From a virus: a stretch of DNA of 20,207 bases. The notes beneath the pieces were generated by a model. That model saw only the letters and a list, made by a program, of their open reading frames with translations. It searched no databases and was not told the origin of the DNA. Positions 14,292 through 20,207 of this stretch are shown here, in pieces. The stretch lies in IMG/VR virus record IMGVR_UViG_3300027847_000621, positions 1 through 20,207 of that record; one strand, given 5' to 3'. Made by a program: the position numbers and the translations under genes. How positions within the stretch are numbered: the stretch's first letter is position 1; every line of letters begins with the position of its first letter.

Positions 14292-15527
14292 TTACGCTGT
14301 GTATATCGACTTAGTATGGTCAAACTCACATGTAATGATGCCATGCCAACCATTTAACTTATTCTTAACAACATTAACGTACCTAAATGGATCTTGTTGC
14401 TCTGCAGTAGGATCATCAGAGATGCTAGGGTTCTTAGCAAGTAACAGCATGAGATCTGCTTCTGCTGCCTTGCCTGTCTTAGAACCCTCCATCATGCTTT
14501 GATCCAACTTAACTCTACCTTCCGCTTCCGCCGATAGCTGCGACATATAGAAGATGCAGCACTCATACTTCTTAGCTATCTGTCTAGCATAAACTACGTT
14601 GCGTTTCAATAGCTCGTCACTACGTAACGCCGTGTTGTTCTCTGCAAACTTATCTCCCATATCAAGTACCAGTATGTCGGGGTTGTAATACTTACATACA
14701 GATTCTACCCAGGACATCTGCCTATCAGAAGCGTCTGCCACTTTAAGGTGGGATCGCCGTTCGTTTATCCAAAAATCGTAGAAGCTTTTCTTATCTTTAA
14801 TTATAGTTTCACTACTCTCATTAGTAGCAGCGTTAAGGTAACGCAAGATAACACGACTGTATTTTTCTTCGTTTAATAGTACAACACAACTCGCACCCTG
14901 CTCAATAAATCCATTCTTACCTGACAGAAGGCTAGCATGAAAGGATGTCTTGCCTGTATTGGGGCGAGCACCAATCTCAATAAGTTGCCCAGCGTTTACC
15001 CCTGGGATGCGTCTAGCAAGAGATGTCAAGTTGAATTTCCAACGATACTTATTCTGCTCCTCTTCCAGCAGCGTATCCAGGGATATGTCTTCCCACTTAA
15101 CTGTAACCTTAGGAATGAAGTCATCGTTGTACTTCTCTAATAGGTTATAGAGTGGTTGTAAGTTCTTAAGTGTACCGTTAATACAGTCAAACCCTAAGTT
15201 AGATATCTCCTCTCCGATTACTTGTTGAAATAGTTTAGATAGCACTGACTCAGCTACGTCAGAACCCATAGCAGTTTCACTCTTAATGGAGGTAAATATT
15301 TCATGGTACTTACTTTTATTAGCAGTAGTCATCGTAGGATTATCAGAGATAAATACAGCCTGTACTTCTGCTGGCGTTAGACTCCTGTCAAACTGCTCCA
15401 TGGTTTTATCGAGCGTCATCTTAATCTTCTGCACATCTTTGGAGAACAGCGTGATAGGGCAGCGATCTCCCCTATGATCCTCGTAAAACTCTTTGTCCAT
15501 GAGACTGCGTATTAGGGCTAGTTCCAT
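14292..15527 (-). CDS. DnaB-like replicative helicase
   Basis: A 411-residue RecA-fold helicase, expected to unwind the fork as a hexamer. The Walker A motif is GARPNTGKTS (186-195), Walker B ILVLD (285-289), a sensor-type YMSQLSAEAEGR lies at 327-338, and a C-terminal basic KNKLNGWHG (near 390) could supply the arginine finger. The N-terminal 140 residues are helical (DnaB N-terminal-like) and link to primase. GGAG is eight bases before the ATG and the start overlaps the primase stop by 10 bases. In T7 primase and helicase are one protein; here they are separate, translationally coupled genes. Confidence 0.9.
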   Translation of the reverse strand: MELALIRSLMDKEFYEDHRGDRCPITLFSKDVQKIKMTLDKTMEQFDRSLTPAEVQAVFISDNPTMTTANKSKYHEIFTSIKSETAMGSDVAESVLSKLFQQVIGEEISNLGFDCINGTLKNLQPLYNLLEKYNDDFIPKVTVKWEDISLDTLLEEEQNKYRWKFNLTSLARRIPGVNAGQLIEIGARPNTGKTSFHASLLSGKNGFIEQGASCVVLLNEEKYSRVILRYLNAATNESSETIIKDKKSFYDFWINERRSHLKVADASDRQMSWVESVCKYYNPDILVLDMGDKFAENNTALRSDELLKRNVVYARQIAKKYECCIFYMSQLSAEAEGRVKLDQSMMEGSKTGKAAEADLMLLLAKNPSISDDPTAEQQDPFRYVNVVKNKLNGWHGIITCEFDHTKSIYTA

Positions 15528-16279
15528 TGCATGTTCTCCAGATTGGTGATATCTTCTTCGTTTCTATATTTAAGATCATCTTTTAACCTAAGTACTTTAA
15601 CAGTGTCTACGTACAGACGTAGATCCCGGCACATCTCTACAGCTTTAGGTAAGGCATCTGGATCTAATGCTATGATAGCTGTAGAGAACCGTGATAAGTA
15701 CTGCGTGTGTTCGTTGGACATCGAAGTTCCCATTAGTGCTACACCAGTTCGTTGACTTGTGCCAACTATCGAAGCACTCACACAGTCCTCTACAACCACC
15801 GCTACTGTACCACTACCGTAACAGAATGGCAAGGTAGACTTTCCGTAACGCTTCCACTTAGGCATACGTTTTCCTAATGACCTACCGGTGGCATCCATGA
15901 CAACACTATCATGGCGAACGAGAAACACAATACGATGCTCCAGAATGTCATATCTGAGTAGACTTTCTTGATCTTCAATACCCCATGTATGCAACCAATC
16001 CATCGCGGCACGAGATCGCTTACACGAGACCAGATATTCCGGCAAGTTGAAAGGTGACTTTGTTTTAACGTATCCATACAATCTCCTTTTAATATCTTCG
16101 GCAGTTAGTGATGTCTTATCTGCTCCTCTTAATTTACACGCTGCTTTGTAGCAATTCCACACAACGTGCCCATCTAAGTTGGAAACGGAGAGAGTATTGT
16201 ACCCTTTGCATATAGGACAATTATCCCTAACCGATGTCCCAACCGGTACATCTATACAAGCTATATAATCAGGCAGCAT
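15518..16279 (-). CDS. DNA primase (zinc finger and TOPRIM)
   Basis: A 253-residue primase that makes RNA primers for lagging-strand synthesis. The N-terminal zinc site is Cys21, Cys24, Cys43 and Cys48 (CPIC, then NCYKAAC), the T7 gp4/DnaG-type arrangement. The TOPRIM domain has Glu164 (VVVED) and the Asp206-x-Asp208 pair in ALDPDA. ATG 16279 was chosen because the zinc finger begins close after it and the longer reading (16402) lies inside the upstream gene in another frame; its SD is weak, but it overlaps the upstream stop by 11 bases and may be coupled. It is immediately followed by the helicase gene. Confidence 0.92.
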   Translation of the reverse strand: MLPDYIACIDVPVGTSVRDNCPICKGYNTLSVSNLDGHVVWNCYKAACKLRGADKTSLTAEDIKRRLYGYVKTKSPFNLPEYLVSCKRSRAAMDWLHTWGIEDQESLLRYDILEHRIVFLVRHDSVVMDATGRSLGKRMPKWKRYGKSTLPFCYGSGTVAVVVEDCVSASIVGTSQRTGVALMGTSMSNEHTQYLSRFSTAIIALDPDALPKAVEMCRDLRLYVDTVKVLRLKDDLKYRNEEDITNLENMQWN

Positions 16280-16517
16280 CCTCTGTTTTCTTTCTGTTGC
16301 GGTACTCTTTAAACTGCGCGGAAGCAGCGTCCTTACGATCCTGAGACATAGGCTTCCTAGAGATAAATGGATTTTTACCGAACCGATAGGGGTGCAGATC
16401 ACAGTCAGTAATGGCGCAGAGTTTAACCTCCTGCTTGTCTCCGCAGCAACAATCGATACACTTAGCTCTAATCACCTGAAGTATCGGACGTTTAGTGTGA
16501 TTTTTCTCCTTACTCAT
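16269..16517 (-). CDS. Small Cys-rich putative zinc-binding protein
   Basis: An 82-residue basic protein. Its Cys cluster, RAKCIDCCCG (17-26), then VKLCAITDCDLHPYRFGKNP (31-50), resembles a small conserved family of phage and proteobacterial proteins with the ending DCxLxPYRFGxNP; members have no assigned function. Four or more cysteines likely bind zinc. ATG 16517 has GGAG nine bases upstream; the longer reading to 16661 lies inside the upstream gene in another frame. It is coupled by overlap to the primase. Nucleic-acid binding is plausible but unproven. Confidence 0.8.
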   Translation of the reverse strand: MSKEKNHTKRPILQVIRAKCIDCCCGDKQEVKLCAITDCDLHPYRFGKNPFISRKPMSQDRKDAASAQFKEYRNRKKTEDAA

Positions 16518-16743
16518 AGCGTGTATCTCCACTGTCATTACGCTTGCGATGGCGCATAGTTCCTGCAAGAAGGGTGTTCCACTTAGCAAAGGGAACCTTG
16601 TAGTTGGTTGATTGGTAGCCAGGGATAGGAGTGTATACAATGTATACCCACTTGCGACCATACGTAACTTCCAACTGACGCCAGCCGCAACCTATGCGGG
16701 GGAGTTCATCTTGCAGAAGTATCCACTCTTTTTCTTTGATCAT
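16510..16743 (-). CDS. Hypothetical small protein after integrase
   Basis: A 77-residue basic, aromatic protein (RQLEVTYGRKWVYIVYTPIP; VPFAKWNTLL; TMRHRKRND). ATG 16743 has GGTGAT upstream and overlaps the integrase stop as ATGA; its stop overlaps the next start by 8 bases. A beta-rich fold is likely from the alternating aromatic and charged residues. Position directly behind the integrase recalls an excisionase, and the size and basicity fit, but no helix-turn-helix is evident, so I keep it as unknown. Confidence 0.7.
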   Translation of the reverse strand: MIKEKEWILLQDELPRIGCGWRQLEVTYGRKWVYIVYTPIPGYQSTNYKVPFAKWNTLLAGTMRHRKRNDSGDTRYE

Positions 16744-17627
16744 GTATCACCATTCTTTCTAGCCTGTAATGCACTACAGGCACTCTTAAAAGTATTCTTC
16801 ATGTAAGGCATTAACGACTGAGGATTACTGTGTCCTGTCACTGCCATGATCTGGGGTAACGATACCCCTGCCTCCACCATTTCTGTAGTGGCAGTCCTCC
16901 GTAAGTCCATCATGCGGAGCTTATCAGGCAAGCCAGCGGATTGTATTATTCGCCTACCTATGTATGACAAAGACTTTAAACTGTAGGGATGGTACTCCCC
17001 ACCCTCCGGCACTACTTTCGGCACTACCCATTTCTGGAAATCAAAGTCTTCCTTCTGTTGCAATAACATAAGGGTAAGATCTTCAGATATTGGTAGATGA
17101 ACACTAGCCCCTCGCTTTGACTGCTCAATGTCTACACGTCCCTGGTCTAAGGCTATTGCATCCCAGGTAAGTAGGCGCATGTCCCCCAATCGTTGACCCC
17201 ATTCGTAAGACATCTGTACAATTAAACCTACGTTGCGATACTCAAACTTTTGGTATGCATGTTCCAAAAATGTAGTGACTTGATCCTTTGTCCACACAAC
17301 CTTACGAGGCTTAGTAGACACTCGCGTTATGGATGCGAACGGATTGCTCCTCTCCATTAACTCTTCTGAAAGTCCGTAGTTCCACAGCCGGGTAGCTGCT
17401 GTAACTATATGGTTAGCCATGTGACGGCCACGGACTAGCCATTTCTCATACGCATCCTTGGCGTGGATATTTCGTATATCCGCCAGCGGAATGTCCCCTA
17501 CATCGTCAAGCATGACGGTGATGAACCTACGGTAATCGTGTTGTGTTCCTTCCTTTGTTCGATAGAATTCTGGCGATACAAAGAATGCCTGTGCAACGTA
17601 ACGCAACGTCTTCTTTCTGTTAGCCAT
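16740..17627 (-). CDS. int: Tyrosine recombinase / integrase
   Basis: A 295-residue phage integrase that would join phage and host att sites. Catalytic residues: Arg146 (GQRLGDMRLLTW), Lys171 (SKRGAS), Arg243 in MMDLRRTATTEM, His266 (TGHSNP) and nucleophile Tyr275 (MPYMKNTF). The first residue of the usual HxxR box is Met240 instead of His, a change seen in other variants of the family. The N-terminal 100 residues (helical SAM-like domain) would bind arm or core DNA. AGGAG precedes the ATG. No excisionase or attP core is obvious next to it. The integrase points to lysogeny or to a recombination role. Confidence 0.93.
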   Translation of the reverse strand: MANRKKTLRYVAQAFFVSPEFYRTKEGTQHDYRRFITVMLDDVGDIPLADIRNIHAKDAYEKWLVRGRHMANHIVTAATRLWNYGLSEELMERSNPFASITRVSTKPRKVVWTKDQVTTFLEHAYQKFEYRNVGLIVQMSYEWGQRLGDMRLLTWDAIALDQGRVDIEQSKRGASVHLPISEDLTLMLLQQKEDFDFQKWVVPKVVPEGGEYHPYSLKSLSYIGRRIIQSAGLPDKLRMMDLRRTATTEMVEAGVSLPQIMAVTGHSNPQSLMPYMKNTFKSACSALQARKNGDT

Positions 17628-17646
17628 CGTCGTCTCCTATGACAGT

Positions 17647-17910
17647 CTAGTAGTCTTCATCGCCGGAACCCCAAAGACGGTGATCACTTGCCTGTGCATT
17701 GATAAGCACCCCAGGTAAGTCTTCCTTAGGGCAAGCGTAGATGCCCTTATACACTGCATAGAAATCCTTGGGGCGGTTATAGTTTTTTGAGTGCATAATT
17801 CTAGTATGCACCCACCCGTTGTCCAGCTCCTCCACTTCTAAGTAAGTATCATGACCCACAAAGTGATACACCTTGTGGATCATCCCAGTTTCAGAGTCCT
17901 TCTTATCCAT
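17647..17910 (-). CDS. Hypothetical protein
   Basis: An 87-residue soluble protein. It reads as strand-rich (HKVYHFVGHDTYLEVEELDNG, split at the glycine turn) with aromatic and His residues, then NYNRPKDFYAVYKGIYACP and a loop-rich tail ending GSGDEDY. ATG 17910 has GGGGA upstream and overlaps the preceding gene by 8 bases; the longer reading (17964) has no SD. It is adjacent to the integrase and likely in the same operon. The family is unrecognised. Confidence 0.7.
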   Translation of the reverse strand: MDKKDSETGMIHKVYHFVGHDTYLEVEELDNGWVHTRIMHSKNYNRPKDFYAVYKGIYACPKEDLPGVLINAQASDHRLWGSGDEDY

Positions 17911-18238
17911 CGGTGTCCCCTTCCGCTTCCTCAACAGTCTGTATGTATCCGGAAGTACCTGCATCCAGAATGCAAATACTACCTCGCTTCTGCGTCATAA
18001 CCTTACCGACTGTCCATGTGCCAGACTCAGCATTTAGGAATACCAGGATCAGGTGTTCAGAGCGGGACACTCCTAAGAAGGCAGCAGTCTCCCCGTGGTT
18101 ATCCTTAAGTTGCTTAGTTGCTACGTCTATAGCCATGCAACCCTGGCGTGGAGTGGCTGAAGCTGGGGCTGCTGACGCTAGCAAACACAGTACCAGTATA
18201 GCTATTCCTACTAGTATATACTTCCAATTAGTATTCAT
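17903..18238 (-). CDS. Exported (Sec signal peptide) protein
   Basis: A 111-residue protein with a textbook signal peptide: Lys6, a hydrophobic core (ILVGIAILVLCLLASAAP) and ASA at 26-28, predicting cleavage before Thr29. The mature 83 residues are mixed alpha/beta with two cysteines (34 and 89) that could form a disulfide in the periplasm, and an acidic tail. The SD is moderate (GGGAT with a short gap). Exported phage proteins in early regions often exclude competing phages or alter the envelope, but no family is recognised. It lies in the integrase-DUF932 stretch. Confidence 0.75.
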   Translation of the reverse strand: MNTNWKYILVGIAILVLCLLASAAPASATPRQGCMAIDVATKQLKDNHGETAAFLGVSRSEHLILVFLNAESGTWTVGKVMTQKRGSICILDAGTSGYIQTVEEAEGDTDG

Positions 18239-18253
18239 ATCCCGTATCCCTTT

Positions 18254-19096
18254 TTATGCAGCTTGTGCCTGGAAGATAGGATGTTCCAGCCATTTAGCTA
18301 CTTCCAAATTCCTACTGAACTGCCTCTCAACCAGATTATCCGTTGCAGTTTTTCGGAAACCAAACCTGCTGGAGTGAGAGCCGTACTGTGTAAATGCTGA
18401 ATGAATAGCAAACACATTACTACCCCGGACACTGACCTCGTCCATGATGGACATCATCATCTCCTTTGCCCGTTTCTCTTTGAACAGATCCTTAGTTACC
18501 TGCTCAATCTGGCTATGTGTTACCTCAGTCTGTGCCAGATGCCGACAGTAGTTAACCTGCCGGATGAAGGTATCCTTGCTCTGCTCAATCTCACGAGCAA
18601 AGCTTTCTTCCGTAAAGTTCTTAGTACTCTTACGCTTAAAATGCTGGAGTTGACCAGTCCATAACCCGTTAAGGCAAAAGGTGTCCACTGCTCCGGAGAT
18701 GGAATTATTGGACGTACTGCCATCCAAACTACTCCAGTATATTACCTGAGGTACAAGCTCAGTTTGGTGACGCTTGCTCTCGACTGGGGTACTCTGACGA
18801 GGGAACGTCATCTTCTCCAGACAGAATGACCCATCACGGGAGATCTGTGTATTGATCTTAACTTCATCCATCCACTCCGGCACAATCTCTGCCACTGTGG
18901 TGCGTAGAGCATTCAGCAGTGGCATGAAGCCAGTACGCTTGGCACTGTTACTCCCAACAATGCCGATGACTTTACCAGTGTCGTCACGGGTAACGTAGTC
19001 CTTACCCTTGAGCCGGGTAGGGGAACGGGTAACGGTGAAGTTAGCGGGACCAAAGTCACCGGCATACTCATCAGCATCTAAAGTATCGAATGGCAT
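18254..19096 (-). CDS. DUF932 (phage/plasmid-like) protein
   Basis: A 280-residue protein matching the DUF932/TIGR03299 phage-plasmid family. The signature is VIYWSSLDGSTSNN followed by SGAVDTFCLNGLWTGQ (about 118-149), and a long helical C-terminal half (FTEESFAREIEQSKDTF onward) ends in RNLEVAKWLEHP. The family is widespread in phages and plasmids with unknown biochemical role; it is sometimes near recombination genes. AGGAG lies eight bases before the ATG at 19096. It is a full-length, intact member with no sign of decay. Confidence 0.88.
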   Translation of the reverse strand: MPFDTLDADEYAGDFGPANFTVTRSPTRLKGKDYVTRDDTGKVIGIVGSNSAKRTGFMPLLNALRTTVAEIVPEWMDEVKINTQISRDGSFCLEKMTFPRQSTPVESKRHQTELVPQVIYWSSLDGSTSNNSISGAVDTFCLNGLWTGQLQHFKRKSTKNFTEESFAREIEQSKDTFIRQVNYCRHLAQTEVTHSQIEQVTKDLFKEKRAKEMMMSIMDEVSVRGSNVFAIHSAFTQYGSHSSRFGFRKTATDNLVERQFSRNLEVAKWLEHPIFQAQAA

Positions 19097-19123
19097 GTTG
19101 TAAACTCCTAATTGTATGTTTAG

Positions 19124-19285
19124 CTACCCTAGCCGGGCAGTCCAGTACGCATCAACCATATATCGGAAGGTTGCTGCCGCGTCTTCATTTATCTTGTACC
19201 ATATGATCCAAGATAAATCTTTGTGAACCGCCATGTCCTGATGATCCACGATGTCTTGGAAGACAAGTGTTTCTAGATCTTCCAT
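19124..19285 (-). CDS. Hypothetical small acidic protein
   Basis: A 53-residue ORF filling the gap before the DUF932 gene (MEDLETLVFQDIVDHQDMAV...). It is acidic, with aromatic-rich segments WIIWYKINED and YMVDAYWTARLG. The ATG follows the upstream stop directly (TAAATG), suggesting coupling; the SD is only a weak GAGAG. No homology is recognised. It is supported by stop-start coupling and normal composition only. Confidence 0.5.
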   Translation of the reverse strand: MEDLETLVFQDIVDHQDMAVHKDLSWIIWYKINEDAAATFRYMVDAYWTARLG

Positions 19286-19438
19286 TTATCTCTCGTTAAG
19301 CTTGCGGGCAAACTCCTTTGCTGCTCGCTCCGCACTCCGACGCATCTTCCACGCCATCTCTCGACGTTTCGTCACTCTTTGTGCTAGAAGTTTTTGAATC
19401 CTCGTCATACGCATGTTGGCTACATTCTTTACGGGCAT
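19286..19438 (-). CDS. Small basic helical protein overlapping another ORF
   Basis: A 50-residue ORF, very basic and likely a single amphipathic helix (MRMTRIQKLLAQRVTKRREM, then MAWKMRRSAERAAKEFARKL). It is preceded by AAGG six bases before the ATG at 19438 and ends as TAAATG at the next gene. It overlaps the ORF at 19296-19526 for 143 bases in the +1 frame. The amphipathic, Arg/Lys/Ala-rich composition looks like a genuine nucleic-acid-binding or membrane-active peptide rather than a shadow frame. See the finding on dual coding. Confidence 0.5.
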   Translation of the reverse strand: MPVKNVANMRMTRIQKLLAQRVTKRREMAWKMRRSAERAAKEFARKLNER

Positions 19439-19526
19439 AAGATCCCTTACCTTTCTTAGCAGCTACAACTTGGGGCCGGTGGCGGTTATGTTTTGCCACC
19501 GGGTTGCTCTTTGATTTAAACGGCAT
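19296..19526 (-). CDS. Hypothetical small protein, basic N-terminus and acidic Ser-rich tail
   Basis: A 76-residue ORF. GAGG seven bases before the ATG at 19526 gives it the better-supported start. The N-terminal third is basic (PFKSKSNPVAKHNRHRP, then VVAAKKGKGSYARKE), typical of small phage proteins; the rest is Ser/Asp/Glu-rich and low in complexity (SKTSSTKSDETSRDGVEDA). The second half is shared with another reading frame that looks more protein-like, so the C-terminal part may be a by-product of overprinting. It overlaps the end of the helix-turn-helix gene by 11 bases. Confidence 0.5.
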   Translation of the reverse strand: MPFKSKSNPVAKHNRHRPQVVAAKKGKGSYARKECSQHAYDEDSKTSSTKSDETSRDGVEDASECGASSKGVCPQA

Positions 19527-19917
19527 TACCTTTCCTCTTTTTATTGTATCTGTTGTGCTGGCTTGCCGTCAAGTAATTGGGCACCGCATTCTCCTTGCGC
19601 CAGAGGGAAGCCAGACTAGATACGTCGATGTTGTGAGCCACTGTGTGGTGACATAGTATCCCCTTGGCTCCAGATACACGCCAGTCGCCGGGAGTACCTC
19701 GGATAGCTTGTACGTACCCCCTTCGTACCCAACCATGGATTACCGTGTACGGCACACCATTGTACTTAGCCAATTCCCTAACCGTTGAATAATCTTTCAT
19801 GTCGTATTCTCCGTTGTTGTGAGTAGCTAACCAGGCTTTCAGCCCACCAAACAGGCCGACCAGGATCATCAGTATCCCTAAGAATAATAGTACATCAGCA
19901 ATAGGGTTGTCAACCAT
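19516..19917 (-). CDS. Membrane-anchored MerR/excisionase-like helix-turn-helix protein
   Basis: A 133-residue protein. Residues about 6-28 form a membrane segment (ADVLLFLGILMILVGLFGGL). Then comes MKDYSTVRELAKYNGVPY..VIHGWVRRGYVQAIRG..GDWRVS (about 40-82), a pattern of the MerR/HTH_17 winged helix-turn-helix used by excisionases and small regulators. The tail (NRYNKKRKG) is basic. ATG 19917 has GAGGTG six bases upstream. A second ATG at 19800 has its own GGAG (19809-19812), allowing a soluble 94-residue form. Possible role: regulator or excisionase for the integrase, or a membrane-tethered sensor. The domain order is unusual. Confidence 0.7.
   Translation of the reverse strand: MVDNPIADVLLFLGILMILVGLFGGLKAWLATHNNGEYDMKDYSTVRELAKYNGVPYTVIHGWVRRGYVQAIRGTPGDWRVSGAKGILCHHTVAHNIDVSSLASLWRKENAVPNYLTASQHNRYNKKRKGNAV
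19809..19812 (-). promoter_or_regulatory. Internal ribosome binding site before the HTH part of the membrane-HTH gene
   Basis: GGAG (within CGGAG) sits eight bases before ATG 19800, which is in frame and begins exactly at the helix-turn-helix domain (MKDYSTVREL). It would allow a second, soluble product of 94 residues from the same gene. The site may be coincidental, but its spacing and its match to the domain border are notable. Confidence 0.4.
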
Positions 19918-19927
19918 GTTCTTCACC

Positions 19928-20017
19928 TCAAACTAACAAAACGACTACGAAAGCCATAACGCAAGCTGCGATTGCTACACACAATCCCATACCAATCACT
20001 TCCCTTACAGATGGCAT
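19928..20017 (-). CDS. Tiny single-pass membrane peptide
   Basis: A 29-residue ORF (PSVREVIGMGLCVAIAACVM, then AFVVVLLV) that is nearly all membrane segment with a short charged N-terminus. It has one of the best SD sequences in the window (AAAGGAGG at 20024-20031, ATG 20017) and its stop sits just upstream of the next gene's SD. It is probably coupled to the following membrane-HTH gene. Too short for homology, but the strong SD and uniform hydrophobicity support expression. Confidence 0.6.
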   Translation of the reverse strand: MPSVREVIGMGLCVAIAACVMAFVVVLLV

Positions 20018-20030
20018 AGTTCCCCTCCTT

Positions 20031-20090
20031 TCATTGGAATAGATAGTAAAGTATTACATGTATCGCTATCACCAGTGCCACCGCTTCCAT
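20031..20090 (-). CDS. Tiny membrane peptide ORF
   Basis: A 19-residue ORF (MEAVALVIAIHVILYYLFQ), all hydrophobic after the first two residues. GGAGG lies seven bases before ATG 20090, and the start overlaps the upstream stop as TGATG. Its stop overlaps the SD of the next ORF. It may be a real micropeptide or only a coupling device; the composition is membrane-like and it is the first of three consecutive membrane-segment ORFs. Confidence 0.4.
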   Translation of the reverse strand: MEAVALVIAIHVILYYLFQ

Positions 20091-20207
20091 CACCGTTCCT
20101 CCGGCATATATGTATTCCACTCGTCATCAGTTATGCCGGTCTTAATAAATTCCCGTTGATGGGCAGGTAAGTGGGGCCAGATTGATTGTAGCCCCTCTCC
20201 TTTTTCA
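20090..20207 (-). CDS. Phage protein, C-terminal part, cut by right edge
   Basis: The frame is open from the right edge and ends at TGA 20090-20092. The last 38 residues are visible and include IWPHLPAHQREFIKTGITDD, then EWNTYMPEER. This Pro/Trp-rich LPxxxREFIxTGITxxEW pattern resembles the end of small phage proteins of unknown function. The start is beyond the window. It is the most upstream visible gene of the leftward operon. Confidence 0.6.
   Translation of the reverse strand, partial: EKGEGLQSIWPHLPAHQREFIKTGITDDEWNTYMPEER

Noticed and set aside
17913-18377. 154-codon + strand ORF opposite the exported protein and DUF932 gene
   Set aside because: Cys- and Ser-rich antisense reading over two well-supported - strand genes, with no ribosome site.

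Overview
The window looks like part of a tailed double-stranded DNA phage genome, most likely a marine phage of an alphaproteobacterial host. Small genes are packed tightly, stops and starts overlap, and nearly every start has its own Shine-Dalgarno (SD) sequence. The replication set is phage-type: family A DNA polymerase, separate primase and DnaB-like helicase, T7-type endonuclease I, Cas4-like exonuclease and tyrosine integrase. A pair of DnaJ-type CXXCXGXG motifs sits between the exonuclease and polymerase parts of the polymerase. As I recall, this was described for SAR116 phage HMO-2011 and its relatives infecting SAR11 and Roseobacter. That placement is an inference and no search was run. 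No RNA polymerase or virion assembly gene other than the first ORF is visible here.

Layout. Bases 2-2518 on the + strand hold the 3' part of a very large gene, probably a virion or internal protein, running in from the left edge. It converges with everything else. From 2523 to the right edge all genes lie on the - strand and are transcribed right to left, so the operon begins beyond base 20207. In transcription order: a gene cut by the right edge; three membrane-segment ORFs of 19, 29 and 133 codons, the last carrying a MerR/excisionase-like helix-turn-helix; three small ORFs, two of them overlapping in different frames; a DUF932 protein; an exported protein; a hypothetical; a tyrosine integrase; two small genes; primase; helicase; a 2OG-Fe(II) oxygenase-like protein; DNA polymerase; a putative ssDNA-binding protein; a Cas4-like nuclease; a hypothetical; endonuclease I; a hypothetical; DUF3310; a hypothetical; class II (B12) ribonucleotide reductase; two small ORFs; two zinc-ribbon nucleases; ThyX; a small membrane protein; tRNA-Ala(UGC); an unknown; a MIP18/DUF59 protein; an unknown; an RMF/CrpP-like protein; and MazG.

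How they fit together. The right and centre encode DNA replication and host-DNA processing. The left-centre supplies nucleotides: RNR makes deoxynucleotides, ThyX makes dTMP and MazG hydrolyses nucleotides. The far left has small modulators that may act on ribosomes, Fe-S clusters and decoding. The integrase suggests temperate ability. Phe at the polymerase position equivalent to E. coli Pol I 762 has been linked to virulent phages, which is a tension worth noting.

No gene-free stretch exceeds 300 bases. The largest apparent gap, 4047-4254, holds a 48-residue membrane protein; 19097-19295 holds a 53-residue ORF. I saw no CRISPR array, insertion sequence, rRNA or convincing sigma-70 promoter. 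Many starts below were moved downstream of the longest possible ORF because a good SD sequence precedes an internal start codon.
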